64,000 nucleotides of DNA. Origin: Planktosalinus lacus (GTDB lineage Bacteria; Bacteroidota; Bacteroidia; Flavobacteriales; Flavobacteriaceae). Positions within the stretch are counted from its first letter, which is position 1. The number at the start of each line of letters is the position of its first letter. Location of the stretch: NCBI RefSeq assembly GCF_014640155.1, contig NZ_BMGK01000004.1, forward strand, positions 169,350 to 233,349, in the 5' to 3' direction. The position numbers were made by a program, and so were the translations under genes. Shown one piece after another: positions 17,370 to 24,670 of this stretch. Below the pieces are notes generated by a model. That model was not told where the DNA came from. It did no database searches and saw only the letters and a list, made by a program, of their open reading frames with translations.

Positions 17370-18143
17370 ATGCATAAAAAAAGGCCCTTAATACTGGTAA
17401 CCAATGACGATGGAATTTCTGCCCCGGGTATCAGAATGTTGATTGCGATTATGAAAGAAATTGGTGATGTAATTGTGGTGGCTCCCGATAAACCCCAAAG
17501 CGCAACAGGTCATGCAATCACCATCAACAACACCCTGTACATCAATAAAATCAATATTGACGACGATGTTCAGCAGGAATACAGTTGTTCAGGTACCCCA
17601 GTTGATTGCGTAAAACTGGCAGTTCATGAAATCCTGAAACGCAAGCCTGATATTTGTGTTTCGGGGATCAATCACGGCTCCAATTCATCCATCAATGTAA
17701 TTTATTCCGGTACTATGAGTGCTGCCGTGGAAGCCGGCATAGAAGGGATTCCCGCCATTGGTTTTTCATTGCTGGATTACTCCTGGGAAGCTGATTTTAA
17801 ATCGGCTTCAAAATACATTCGAAAAATCACTTTAGAAGCCATAAAAAACGGCTTGCCCAAAGGGGTGGTATTGAATGTGAACATTCCCAAATTGAAAGAA
17901 AATGAAATAAAAGGCATCAAAGTTTGCCGTCAGGCCAATGCCCAGTGGATAGAAACGTTTGATAAACGCACCAACCCCCAAGGAAGGGATTACTACTGGC
18001 TCACCGGTGAGTTTGTAAATGAAGACAAAGGAGAAGATACTGATGAAGCTGCTCTGGAAAATGGGTACATTTCGATTGTTCCTGTTCAATTTGACTTGAC
18101 CGCTCATCACGCAATTAAAGACATCAACAACTGGGAAATATAA
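17370..18143 (+). CDS. surE: 5'/3'-nucleotidase SurE
   Basis: 257 residues. SurE removes phosphate from nucleoside monophosphates and is often a stationary-phase survival factor. The metal site begins in ILVTNDDGISAPGI (Asp-Asp near residues 13-14), with SATGHAITIN, YSCSGTPVDCVKLA and VSGINHGSNSSINVIYSGTMSAA all conserved. It opens a plus-strand group with a small membrane protein, lpxB and an NlpC/P60 gene. Upstream is a divergent promoter region shared with prc. Confidence 0.97.
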   Translation: MHKKRPLILVTNDDGISAPGIRMLIAIMKEIGDVIVVAPDKPQSATGHAITINNTLYINKINIDDDVQQEYSCSGTPVDCVKLAVHEILKRKPDICVSGINHGSNSSINVIYSGTMSAAVEAGIEGIPAIGFSLLDYSWEADFKSASKYIRKITLEAIKNGLPKGVVLNVNIPKLKENEIKGIKVCRQANAQWIETFDKRTNPQGRDYYWLTGEFVNEDKGEDTDEAALENGYISIVPVQFDLTAHHAIKDINNWEI

Positions 18144-18164
18144 ACTGTTAAACATCTTATTACT

Positions 18165-18440
18165 GTGAAAAAAGAAATAATTATTGGTTTTTTGGTTGGA
18201 ATCGCTGCAAATCTTGCCGGGATGTATTTATATATTTTCTTCTTCCTGGATTATGATTTTGAAACCTCCATTCAGTTAGCCAGAGAGAATGACAGCATTG
18301 GCAACCTGATTGGACTGGGTGCGATTTTAAATTTAATTGTATTTTTTCTGTTTATCAAAAAAAGACAATTGTATCGGGCGCGCGGGGTGTTGCTGGCAAC
18401 AATCATTGCAGCACTTTTTATTTTGTTTTCAAAATTTTAA
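18165..18440 (+). CDS. Small membrane protein, unknown function
   Basis: 91 residues from a GTG start; no better ATG exists. Three hydrophobic stretches (about 5-30, 43-62, 73-88) make it an integral membrane protein. It lies between surE (21-base gap) and lpxB (35-base gap) on the same strand and is likely co-transcribed. I do not recognise a family; its position next to lpxB hints at the envelope, but nothing in the sequence proves this. Confidence 0.7.
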   Translation: MKKEIIIGFLVGIAANLAGMYLYIFFFLDYDFETSIQLARENDSIGNLIGLGAILNLIVFFLFIKKRQLYRARGVLLATIIAALFILFSKF

Positions 18441-18475
18441 AATCAATATAAACCCATTTTTTCAGGAGTTTAAAA

Positions 18476-19597
18476 ATGAAGTATTACATCATTGCCGGAG
18501 AGGCCTCAGGAGATTTACACGCTTCCAATTTAATGAAAGAAATCAAGCTCAAGGATACTTCAGCTGATTTTCGATTTTGGGGTGGTGAACTCATGGAAGC
18601 TCAGGGAGGTGTTTTAGTAAAACACTACCGGGAGTTGGCTTTTATGGGCTTTATTGAAGTACTTCTCAACCTGGCCACCATTTTAAAAAACATCAAATTC
18701 TGCAAGCAGGATATAGAAAACTTTCAGCCTGACGCACTAATATTTATCGATTATCCAGGCTTTAATATGCGCATCGCCAAATGGGCTAAACAAAAAGGCA
18801 TTCCCACACATTATTACATTTCACCACAAATATGGGCCTGGAAAGAAAACCGCATCAAAGACATCAAACGCGACGTGGATGCGATGTATGTCATCCTTCC
18901 GTTTGAAAAAGACTTTTATGAAAAGAAGCACGATTTCCCTGTGCATTTTGTGGGACACCCTTTGATTGATGCCATTTCAAACCGGCCTTTGATCAACCCG
19001 AAAGACTTCAGGGAACATTTGGGACTGGATGCCCGGCCCATCATTGCCCTTTTGCCCGGCAGCCGTAAACAGGAAATCAAAGTGATGCTTTCGGTCATGC
19101 TGGAGGTAGTCAATGAATTCCCAAATTACCAGTTTGTGATTGCCGGTGCACCCAATCAGGACGAAGCCTTTTACCGACAGTTTATCAAAAAGGAAAACGT
19201 GCACTTGCTACTCAATAAAACCTATGATTTACTGAGTGTTTCCTATGCTGCCCTGGTTACTTCAGGAACGGCAACTCTGGAAACCGCTCTCTATAAAGTA
19301 CCCGAAGTGGTGTGCTATAAAGGAAGCCGCATTTCCTATGAAATTGCCAAACGCGTAATAAAACTCAAATACATTTCGTTAGTAAACCTGATCCTGGATA
19401 AAGAAGTGGTCACCGAACTGATTCAAACAGATTTTAATAAAAAGCGTTTAAAGGAAGAACTTGAAAAAATCCTGGATGATTACAAACGCGCCAGTTTATT
19501 TCTGGATTATTATGATTTGGAAAAGAAACTTGGTGGAAAAGGTGCCAGTGCTAAAACCGCTCAACTGATCGTGGACAGTTTAAAACAACCTCGCTAA
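18476..19597 (+). CDS. lpxB: Lipid-A-disaccharide synthase
   Basis: 373 residues, normal length. It joins UDP-diacylglucosamine and lipid X to the lipid A disaccharide on the inner face of the cytoplasmic membrane. Start MKYYIIAGEASGDLHASNLM, then LIFIDYPGFNMRIA, YISPQIWAWKENRI, FVGHPLIDA, LLPGSRKQEI and TSGTATLETALYKVPEVV are the family's conserved blocks (GT19). Its stop overlaps the start of the NlpC/P60 gene by one base (TAATG), which indicates translational coupling. Confidence 0.97.
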   Translation: MKYYIIAGEASGDLHASNLMKEIKLKDTSADFRFWGGELMEAQGGVLVKHYRELAFMGFIEVLLNLATILKNIKFCKQDIENFQPDALIFIDYPGFNMRIAKWAKQKGIPTHYYISPQIWAWKENRIKDIKRDVDAMYVILPFEKDFYEKKHDFPVHFVGHPLIDAISNRPLINPKDFREHLGLDARPIIALLPGSRKQEIKVMLSVMLEVVNEFPNYQFVIAGAPNQDEAFYRQFIKKENVHLLLNKTYDLLSVSYAALVTSGTATLETALYKVPEVVCYKGSRISYEIAKRVIKLKYISLVNLILDKEVVTELIQTDFNKKRLKEELEKILDDYKRASLFLDYYDLEKKLGGKGASAKTAQLIVDSLKQPR

Positions 19598-20181
19598 TGA
19601 AATCGATTGTTTGTACTTTACTACTGAGTTTGCTCATAATTTCCTGCGGGTCTTCCCGAAAAAAATACGATTCAAAAATTAGTTTGGACCCTGAGGATCG
19701 ATCAATTCCTAAAAACCGTGTTTCCAAGCCTGCCACTAAGCACAAAGAGGTGGTTATTTATAATGAAGACACCCCCAGAGATGAATTGCCTGAAGCTCTT
19801 AAAATAAATATAATTGTAGAAACTGCGCGTTCATATCACGGCACCCCTTATAAATATGGTGGAATGACTCAAAAAGGGATTGATTGTTCAGGCTTGGTGT
19901 ATAATTCCTTTAAAGAAGGAGACATTATTTTACCCCGCATTTCGAGAGACATCGCCCGGGAAGGGAAAAAAATAGCATTTCATGAAATAGAAAAAGGCGA
20001 TTTGGTTTTCTTCAAAACCAATCGAAACCGCAATGTCATAAACCATGTGGGCATCGTGGTAGATATCTTTCCGGGAAAAGTTTTATTTATTCATTCCTCT
20101 ACTTCACAAGGGGTTATTGTATCATCACTTGATGAAACCTACTGGAACCAGACGTTTGTCGAAGCCCGAAGGGTTTTGTGA
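19597..20181 (+). CDS. NlpC/P60 family lipoprotein (C40 endopeptidase)
   Basis: 194 residues. A lipoprotein signal ends at Cys17 (LIISC), giving an envelope-anchored protein. After a basic linker the NlpC/P60 domain runs from about 70 to 194. The catalytic Cys97 lies in KGIDCSGLVYNSF, His150 in NHVGIVVD, and a third polar residue is probably His166 (FIHSSTSQGV). It should cleave stem peptides of peptidoglycan. It overlaps lpxB by one base. No terminator was found right after it; the next hairpin belongs to the phhA leader. Confidence 0.93.
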   Translation: MKSIVCTLLLSLLIISCGSSRKKYDSKISLDPEDRSIPKNRVSKPATKHKEVVIYNEDTPRDELPEALKINIIVETARSYHGTPYKYGGMTQKGIDCSGLVYNSFKEGDIILPRISRDIAREGKKIAFHEIEKGDLVFFKTNRNRNVINHVGIVVDIFPGKVLFIHSSTSQGVIVSSLDETYWNQTFVEARRVL

Positions 20182-20223
20182 TTTTATTTTAATATTTTTT
20201 CTCCCTCTCATAATTTTTTTCAT

Positions 20224-20231
20224 TAGATTTG
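20224..20231 (+). promoter_or_regulatory. Candidate -7 box (TAGATTTG) of the phhA leader transcript
   Basis: TAGATTTG fits the Bacteroidota -7 consensus TAnnTTTG exactly and would start transcription near 20238, about 9 bases before the leader ORF. The -33 region (around 20201-20207) lacks a good TTTG, so the promoter is plausible rather than proven. Confidence 0.5.
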
Positions 20232-20246
20232 AATTTTACAAGCACA

Positions 20247-20309
20247 ATGAAAAATCTAAACAATACTTATTATTACTATCCAATTCTTACAAGAAGAATC
20301 GGACAGTGA
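20247..20309 (+). CDS. Tyrosine-rich leader peptide of phhA
   Basis: A 20-codon ORF, ATG at 20247 and TGA at 20307-20309, reading MKNLNNTYYYYPILTRRIGQ. Four consecutive Tyr codons (20268-20279) sit in the first half. It is followed 31 bases later by an intrinsic terminator that lies just before phhA, whose product makes tyrosine from phenylalanine. The layout is that of a ribosome-mediated attenuator, in which slow decoding of Tyr codons would favour read-through. The ORF is too short to judge by coding statistics; its support is the codon run, the hairpins and the downstream gene. Confidence 0.7.
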   Translation: MKNLNNTYYYYPILTRRIGQ

Positions 20310-20373
20310 TGTATTGTTAAAAAATAAATACGTTAACCTAAAATCCCGGTTCTGACAGAACCGGGATTTTTTT
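20283..20373 (+). promoter_or_regulatory. Attenuator region with alternative hairpins before phhA
   Basis: Four segments can pair in two ways. Segment 1 (20283-20288, ATTCTT) pairs with segment 2 (20294-20299, AAGAAT) over a 5-base loop. Segment 2 (20295-20302, AGAATCGG) can instead pair with 20346-20353 (CCGGTTCT), all 8 positions with one G-U; this would block the terminator. Segment 3 (20341-20354) with segment 4 (20356-20369) forms the terminator. A ribosome halted on the Tyr codons would cover segment 1 and leave 2 free to pair with 3; one that reaches the stop codon would cover segment 2. Pairings were found by eye, not by energy calculation. Confidence 0.65.
20341..20373 (+). terminator. 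Intrinsic terminator in the phhA leader
   Basis: AAATCCCGGTTCTG (20341-20354) pairs perfectly with CAGAACCGGGATTT (20356-20369), and the T-run extends to 20373. It lies 20 bases before the phhA start and 31 bases after the leader stop codon, so it would cut off phhA unless an alternative fold forms. It would also end any transcript running on from the lpxB-NlpC operon. Confidence 0.85.
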
Positions 20374-20393
20374 ATGCCTAAAAATGAAGCGCT

Positions 20394-21128
20394 ATGCAAC
20401 AAAAGATGAACACTTACACCGTCGAAGACCAAAAAGTATGGAAACTTCTTTTTGACCGCCAATCTGAAAACCTGAAGATTAAAGGTTCCAAAGACTATCT
20501 GGAGTCGTTATCGTTAATGCGGTCCGTTTTAAACGGAAACGATATTCCGGAATTTAAAAAAATGAACCGCTGGTTTGAGTCAAAAACAGGCTGGAAAATA
20601 GAAGTGGTCCCGGGATTGATTCCTGTGGAAGATTTCTTTGAACTGCTTTCGCAAAAGCGGTTTTGTTCGTCTACCTGGCTGCGCAGTTTTGAAAATCTTG
20701 ATTATCTTGAAGAGCCTGATATGTTTCACGACACCTTCGGGCATATTCCGTTATTGGCAAATCCTGTGTTTTCAGAGTTTGTCTATGAGTTTGGAAAGCT
20801 GGGGAAGGAATTTATCAATGATACCGAAAAACTGGTTCAGTTGCAACGCCTGTACTGGTTTACGATCGAGTTTGGGGTAATTAAAGAAAGTGGAATGATA
20901 AAATCCTATGGGGCCGGGATTATTTCGTCTTTTGGGGAAACCAATCAAATTTTCAATCAGGAAGCCAACTTTTTCCCATTTGATATTGAAACCATTTTAA
21001 ACAAACCCTTTAGAACAGATGTGATGCAGGAAGATTATTTTGTGATTGAGTCACTGGAACAACTGTATGCTTCTCTTGAGGAAGTAAAAAAAATATTGCA
21101 GACACCTGTTCCAGCCGTAAACTTTTAA
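20394..21128 (+). CDS. phhA: Phenylalanine 4-monooxygenase
   Basis: 244 residues from the ATG at 20394; the ATG at 20406 is an alternative. It hydroxylates phenylalanine to tyrosine with a pterin cofactor and O2. The non-haem iron ligands are His112 and His117 in MFHDTFGHIPLL and Glu159 in YWFTIEFGVIKESG, and SYGAGIISSFGE follows. Only the catalytic domain is present, with no N-terminal ACT domain, as usual in bacteria, so control is more likely at expression. The leader upstream provides such a control. Its end overlaps the convergent symporter gene by four bases. Confidence 0.96.
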   Translation: MQQKMNTYTVEDQKVWKLLFDRQSENLKIKGSKDYLESLSLMRSVLNGNDIPEFKKMNRWFESKTGWKIEVVPGLIPVEDFFELLSQKRFCSSTWLRSFENLDYLEEPDMFHDTFGHIPLLANPVFSEFVYEFGKLGKEFINDTEKLVQLQRLYWFTIEFGVIKESGMIKSYGAGIISSFGETNQIFNQEANFFPFDIETILNKPFRTDVMQEDYFVIESLEQLYASLEEVKKILQTPVPAVNF

Positions 21129-21991
21129 GCCGTTTTTGGTTTTCTTGTGCCTATGTAAATCATCAGCAATACGGCCGGAAACATAATGATGCTGTAAATC
21201 GCCGACGGTATCGTCATGACTGAGTTTTGCAGAATGCCGGCAGCAATGGCAATGCCCAGCGTGCCGTTTACAATGCCCACCTCAACGCCCACGGCCACCG
21301 CCCGGGCTTTGTTTTTGGTGATGGCTTTGGTGATATAATAACCGGAGAGCATCCCCAGCAAGTTGAGCAATAAGGATAACGGACCGGCTTTGATGAAAAA
21401 TTCGACAAGGTTTGCCCGTTCTTTAATTAGCACGGCTGCAATTATCAGCACTAAAAATACAGCTGAAAGTATTTTCACGGGGCGTTCCGCTTTGTGGGAG
21501 AGTTTGGGATATTTGCTGTGAATAAACATCCCAACGCATACCGGAACAATGGTAATCACCAATATCTGACCAATGGTTTTAAAAAACGGAAGTTCAATCA
21601 CCTGACTTTCCCCCATAAACTGCAACATCCCAAAATCAACCAGAAGGGGAATTGTAAAAACCGTAATAACACTTGCAGTGGCGGTTAAGGTAATGGAAAG
21701 CGCCACATCGCCTTTGGCTAAGTGCGTGATCAAATTGGTGGTTGCCCCACCGGGGCAAGCAGCCAGTAAAACAAAACCCACAGCCAGCTCAGGCTGCAAA
21801 GGAATTAAATACAACAGACCAAATGTCAATGCCGGAATAAAAAGCAGTTTCAACACCAGCCCCACGCCCACCGCTTTGGGAAACAAAATCACATTCCTGA
21901 AATCTTTTGGTTTTAGCGTCAACCCCATGCCCAGCATAATGATAAACAGGGCAAGGGGTAGAAAAAGTTGGGTGAGGAGGTTTGATTCCAA
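21125..21991 (-). CDS. Bile acid:sodium symporter family protein
   Basis: 288 residues with about nine hydrophobic helices. The start MESNLLTQLFLPLALFIIMLGMGLTLKP, the FVLLAACPGGATTNLITHLAKGDVALSITLTATASVITVFTIPL block and the C-terminal AVGVEVGIVNGTLGIAIA are the hallmark repeats of the BASS/SBF family. In free-living bacteria these import organic anions such as pantoate, pyruvate or sulfated compounds with sodium; the substrate here is unknown. The gene converges with phhA and follows the AT-rich orphan at 21995. Confidence 0.92.
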   Translation of the reverse strand: MESNLLTQLFLPLALFIIMLGMGLTLKPKDFRNVILFPKAVGVGLVLKLLFIPALTFGLLYLIPLQPELAVGFVLLAACPGGATTNLITHLAKGDVALSITLTATASVITVFTIPLLVDFGMLQFMGESQVIELPFFKTIGQILVITIVPVCVGMFIHSKYPKLSHKAERPVKILSAVFLVLIIAAVLIKERANLVEFFIKAGPLSLLLNLLGMLSGYYITKAITKNKARAVAVGVEVGIVNGTLGIAIAAGILQNSVMTIPSAIYSIIMFPAVLLMIYIGTRKPKTA

Positions 21992-21994
21992 TTT

Positions 21995-22597
21995 CTATTT
22001 ATCTATAAGTTTTTTTAACTTCTGAATTTCATCGTAATCGTCAATATTTAAAATCACTGTAAGTGCTAAGAAAGATATTTTATCAAGCTTACAAAAGTAT
22101 ATTAACATATCCCTATTCTTTTTGATGAATTCGTCTTCATAGTTTTGTTTAAATTGTACTTTTCTAACTGATGAATCATTAAGCTTAATTTCAAAGTAAT
22201 TATCTACGCCTGCAGATTTACAAGGGTAAGAAGTATTGACTAAAACAAAAGAAAACTTATCTTCATAATCATCAGACTTAATAGTAATGTTTAAAATTTC
22301 ATCAAGTTTAAAATGTTCCTTTCCTAAAATTACTTCCTGATCTGTTAATATAATTTCACCACTTAAAACCCCATATAATTTTTCTTTTTCAGTTATACTA
22401 GAAAAAACAAAATAAAGCCATAAAATAATTAAAGATATTCCTACGAACTTAAGAAAAGAAATTAAATAATCAACCTCAAGAAAATTAAAACTCTCAATGA
22501 TTATGATGACTATAATACACAATAGTGCTCCAAGTATAGTATAATACCTTTTATTGTAATTTTTTTTCTCTTGAGGAATAAAAATATAAACACTCAT
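21995..22597 (-). CDS. Membrane protein of unknown function, AT-rich
   Basis: 200 residues. Two membrane helices (about 20-38 and 45-66) are followed by a soluble region of about 130 residues rich in Lys, Asp and Ile that resembles the two-helix plus PH-like layout of small orphan proteins. The gene is visibly richer in A and T than its neighbours on both sides, suggesting recent acquisition or weak selection. It sits 3 bases upstream of the symporter gene and 10 bases downstream of the S9 peptidase. I do not recognise a family. Confidence 0.65.
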   Translation of the reverse strand: MSVYIFIPQEKKNYNKRYYTILGALLCIIVIIIIESFNFLEVDYLISFLKFVGISLIILWLYFVFSSITEKEKLYGVLSGEIILTDQEVILGKEHFKLDEILNITIKSDDYEDKFSFVLVNTSYPCKSAGVDNYFEIKLNDSSVRKVQFKQNYEDEFIKKNRDMLIYFCKLDKISFLALTVILNIDDYDEIQKLKKLIDK

Positions 22598-22607
22598 TAA
22601 CCCTAAT

Positions 22608-24521
22608 TTACAACGTCTCCTTCAACCACCTAAAAAACTCCCGCTGCCATACCATCCCGTTTTGTGGGGAGAGGATCCAGTGGTTTTCTTCGGGGAAAAG
22701 AACAAACCTGCTTTTGATGCCTTTTTGTTGCAACACCTGAAAAGCTTCCTGACTTTGGCCCACAGGCACACGATAATCTTTTGCCCCTTGAATAATCAAC
22801 ATGGGCGTGTTCCATTTACCGACATTGGTGATGGGGTTAAATTCTGAATAGGACTTTTGTGCAGCTTTGTTGTCAATGTCCCAGTAGGGACCTCCAATAT
22901 CCCAGTTGACAAAGAAGAGCTCTTCTGTGGTGCCATACATGCTTTCAAGATTAAAAACTCCTGCATGGGAGATAAAGGTTTTAAAGCGGTTGTTGTGCAT
23001 TCCGGCAAGTTGAAAGGCAGAGTAGCCCCCAAAACTGGCTCCCACGGCGCCAACCCTTGTATCATCTACATATGTTTCTTTGCACAAAGCATCAATAGCT
23101 GAGAGGTAATCATCCATGGCCTGGCCTCCCCAGTCCTTACTTATTTGCTCGTTCCATTCGACACCGTGACCCGGCATCCCGCGACGGTTGGGTGCCACCA
23201 CAATATAGCCTTGCGCAGCCATCACCTGAAAGTTCCAGCGGTAAGAATAAAACTGCGTTAACGCACCTTGAGGCCCTCCCTGAAGGTACAATAGTGTGGG
23301 GTACTTTTTTGTTGCATCAAAATTGGGCGGATAAATCACCCAGACGAGCATTTCTTTTCCATCAGTGGTTTTGACAAATTTCCGTTCAGCTGTGCTTAAA
23401 TCAATACTGTCATACAAAGCGGTATTCACATGGGTGAGTTGCAGCCATTCTTTATTTTTTAAATCGAATGAAAAAACTTCGGTGGCGTGGTTGAAATCAG
23501 TTCGGGTAAGGATGATTTGACCTTTGGAAAAACCTACGATTCCGGTGATATCAAAATCACCTTTGGCAACTTCATTGACAATGATAGCCCTTTTGGTATT
23601 TCCTGGAAAATTTACTTCATATAGGTTTACAGTTCCGCCTGAAGGTGCTACAAAATAGATTTTTGAACCATCGGGGCTCCATTTAAAGGAATTGACAGTT
23701 CCATCCCAGCCAGCTGTGAGGTTCATTTCCATTCCATTGTGGCGTACGATAACGTCATTTTTATCGCTCTCATAGCCGTCGCGCTTCATTTGAAGCCATG
23801 TTAAGTGTCCATCTGGTGAAAAAGCAGGGTATTTATCATACCCGTGATTGTCTGCTGTCAGGTTTTTGGTTTGCCCTGTGTTCAATTCATATTCATAAAG
23901 ATCAGAATTGGTACTGTTTGCATATTGAGTTCCGGTAAGTTTTTTGCTAACGTAAATAATTTTTGTTCCATCAGGATTCCAGATATAATCAGCCTCTCCT
24001 CCAAAAGGTTTCATAGGCGTGTGGTAAGGCTCGTCTTTCATGATATCAATGCCTTCAGCTCCTTCTTTGTTTTCCTTATAAAAAACGTGATTGAACTTGC
24101 CCTCATTGTAGGTATCCCAATGCCGATAGTCAAGTGCATTATAAATTAAGACGTTAGCATCTTCCATTTCAGGATAATAATCTTTACCCAAAACCTTTTC
24201 AACTTTTACGGCTTCGTGATACAGGACATGCCTGCCATCCGGAGAAAGTTTTTGATCCCTTAAGAACGATTTGTGGTCTTCAATTTTAGTGGCTCCTCCA
24301 CCTGAAACAGGAACTGTATAATAAGTAGTATTAAAGTTATTTTTTTCAACAGAAGGTGTTGAAACCCTGTACACAAGCTGGTTGCCATCTTTTGAAACCC
24401 CCAATGCAGAAACCCTGCCCAGTTCCCAGAGTTTTTCGGGTGTCATTACATTTTGAGCAGTTAAAGTACCTAGGCTAAAAACGAGTAGTAAAAGGATGCT
24501 AAAATTTTTCATTGTATTCAT
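22608..24521 (-). CDS. Exported S9 family peptidase (acylaminoacyl-peptidase-like)
   Basis: 637 residues. A signal peptide (MKNFSILLLLVFSLGTLTAQ after two possible Met starts) is followed by a beta-propeller of about 350 residues with WSPDGSKIYFV-type WD-like repeats, then the prolyl-oligopeptidase domain. The catalytic Ser lies in GAVGASFGGYSAFQLAG, the Asp in IIQGAKDYRVPVGQSQ and the His in PEENHWILSPQN. It should cut short peptides in the periplasm. Another S9 enzyme of the DPP-IV type lies at 29067, so peptide breakdown is well represented. Confidence 0.93.
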   Translation of the reverse strand: MNTMKNFSILLLLVFSLGTLTAQNVMTPEKLWELGRVSALGVSKDGNQLVYRVSTPSVEKNNFNTTYYTVPVSGGGATKIEDHKSFLRDQKLSPDGRHVLYHEAVKVEKVLGKDYYPEMEDANVLIYNALDYRHWDTYNEGKFNHVFYKENKEGAEGIDIMKDEPYHTPMKPFGGEADYIWNPDGTKIIYVSKKLTGTQYANSTNSDLYEYELNTGQTKNLTADNHGYDKYPAFSPDGHLTWLQMKRDGYESDKNDVIVRHNGMEMNLTAGWDGTVNSFKWSPDGSKIYFVAPSGGTVNLYEVNFPGNTKRAIIVNEVAKGDFDITGIVGFSKGQIILTRTDFNHATEVFSFDLKNKEWLQLTHVNTALYDSIDLSTAERKFVKTTDGKEMLVWVIYPPNFDATKKYPTLLYLQGGPQGALTQFYSYRWNFQVMAAQGYIVVAPNRRGMPGHGVEWNEQISKDWGGQAMDDYLSAIDALCKETYVDDTRVGAVGASFGGYSAFQLAGMHNNRFKTFISHAGVFNLESMYGTTEELFFVNWDIGGPYWDIDNKAAQKSYSEFNPITNVGKWNTPMLIIQGAKDYRVPVGQSQEAFQVLQQKGIKSRFVLFPEENHWILSPQNGMVWQREFFRWLKETL

Positions 24522-24670
24522 TTGAATTGCTTATTTGAAGAAGCATTAAAAGTAATTAAAAAAAAATTAATTAAATTTGGATTCATCACAGAAGCATTCC
24601 CCACCTAAAACTCCTCATTTAAAATCAATAAAGTAATTGCCGCAGTATTTACTATTTAATAGTATTGACT

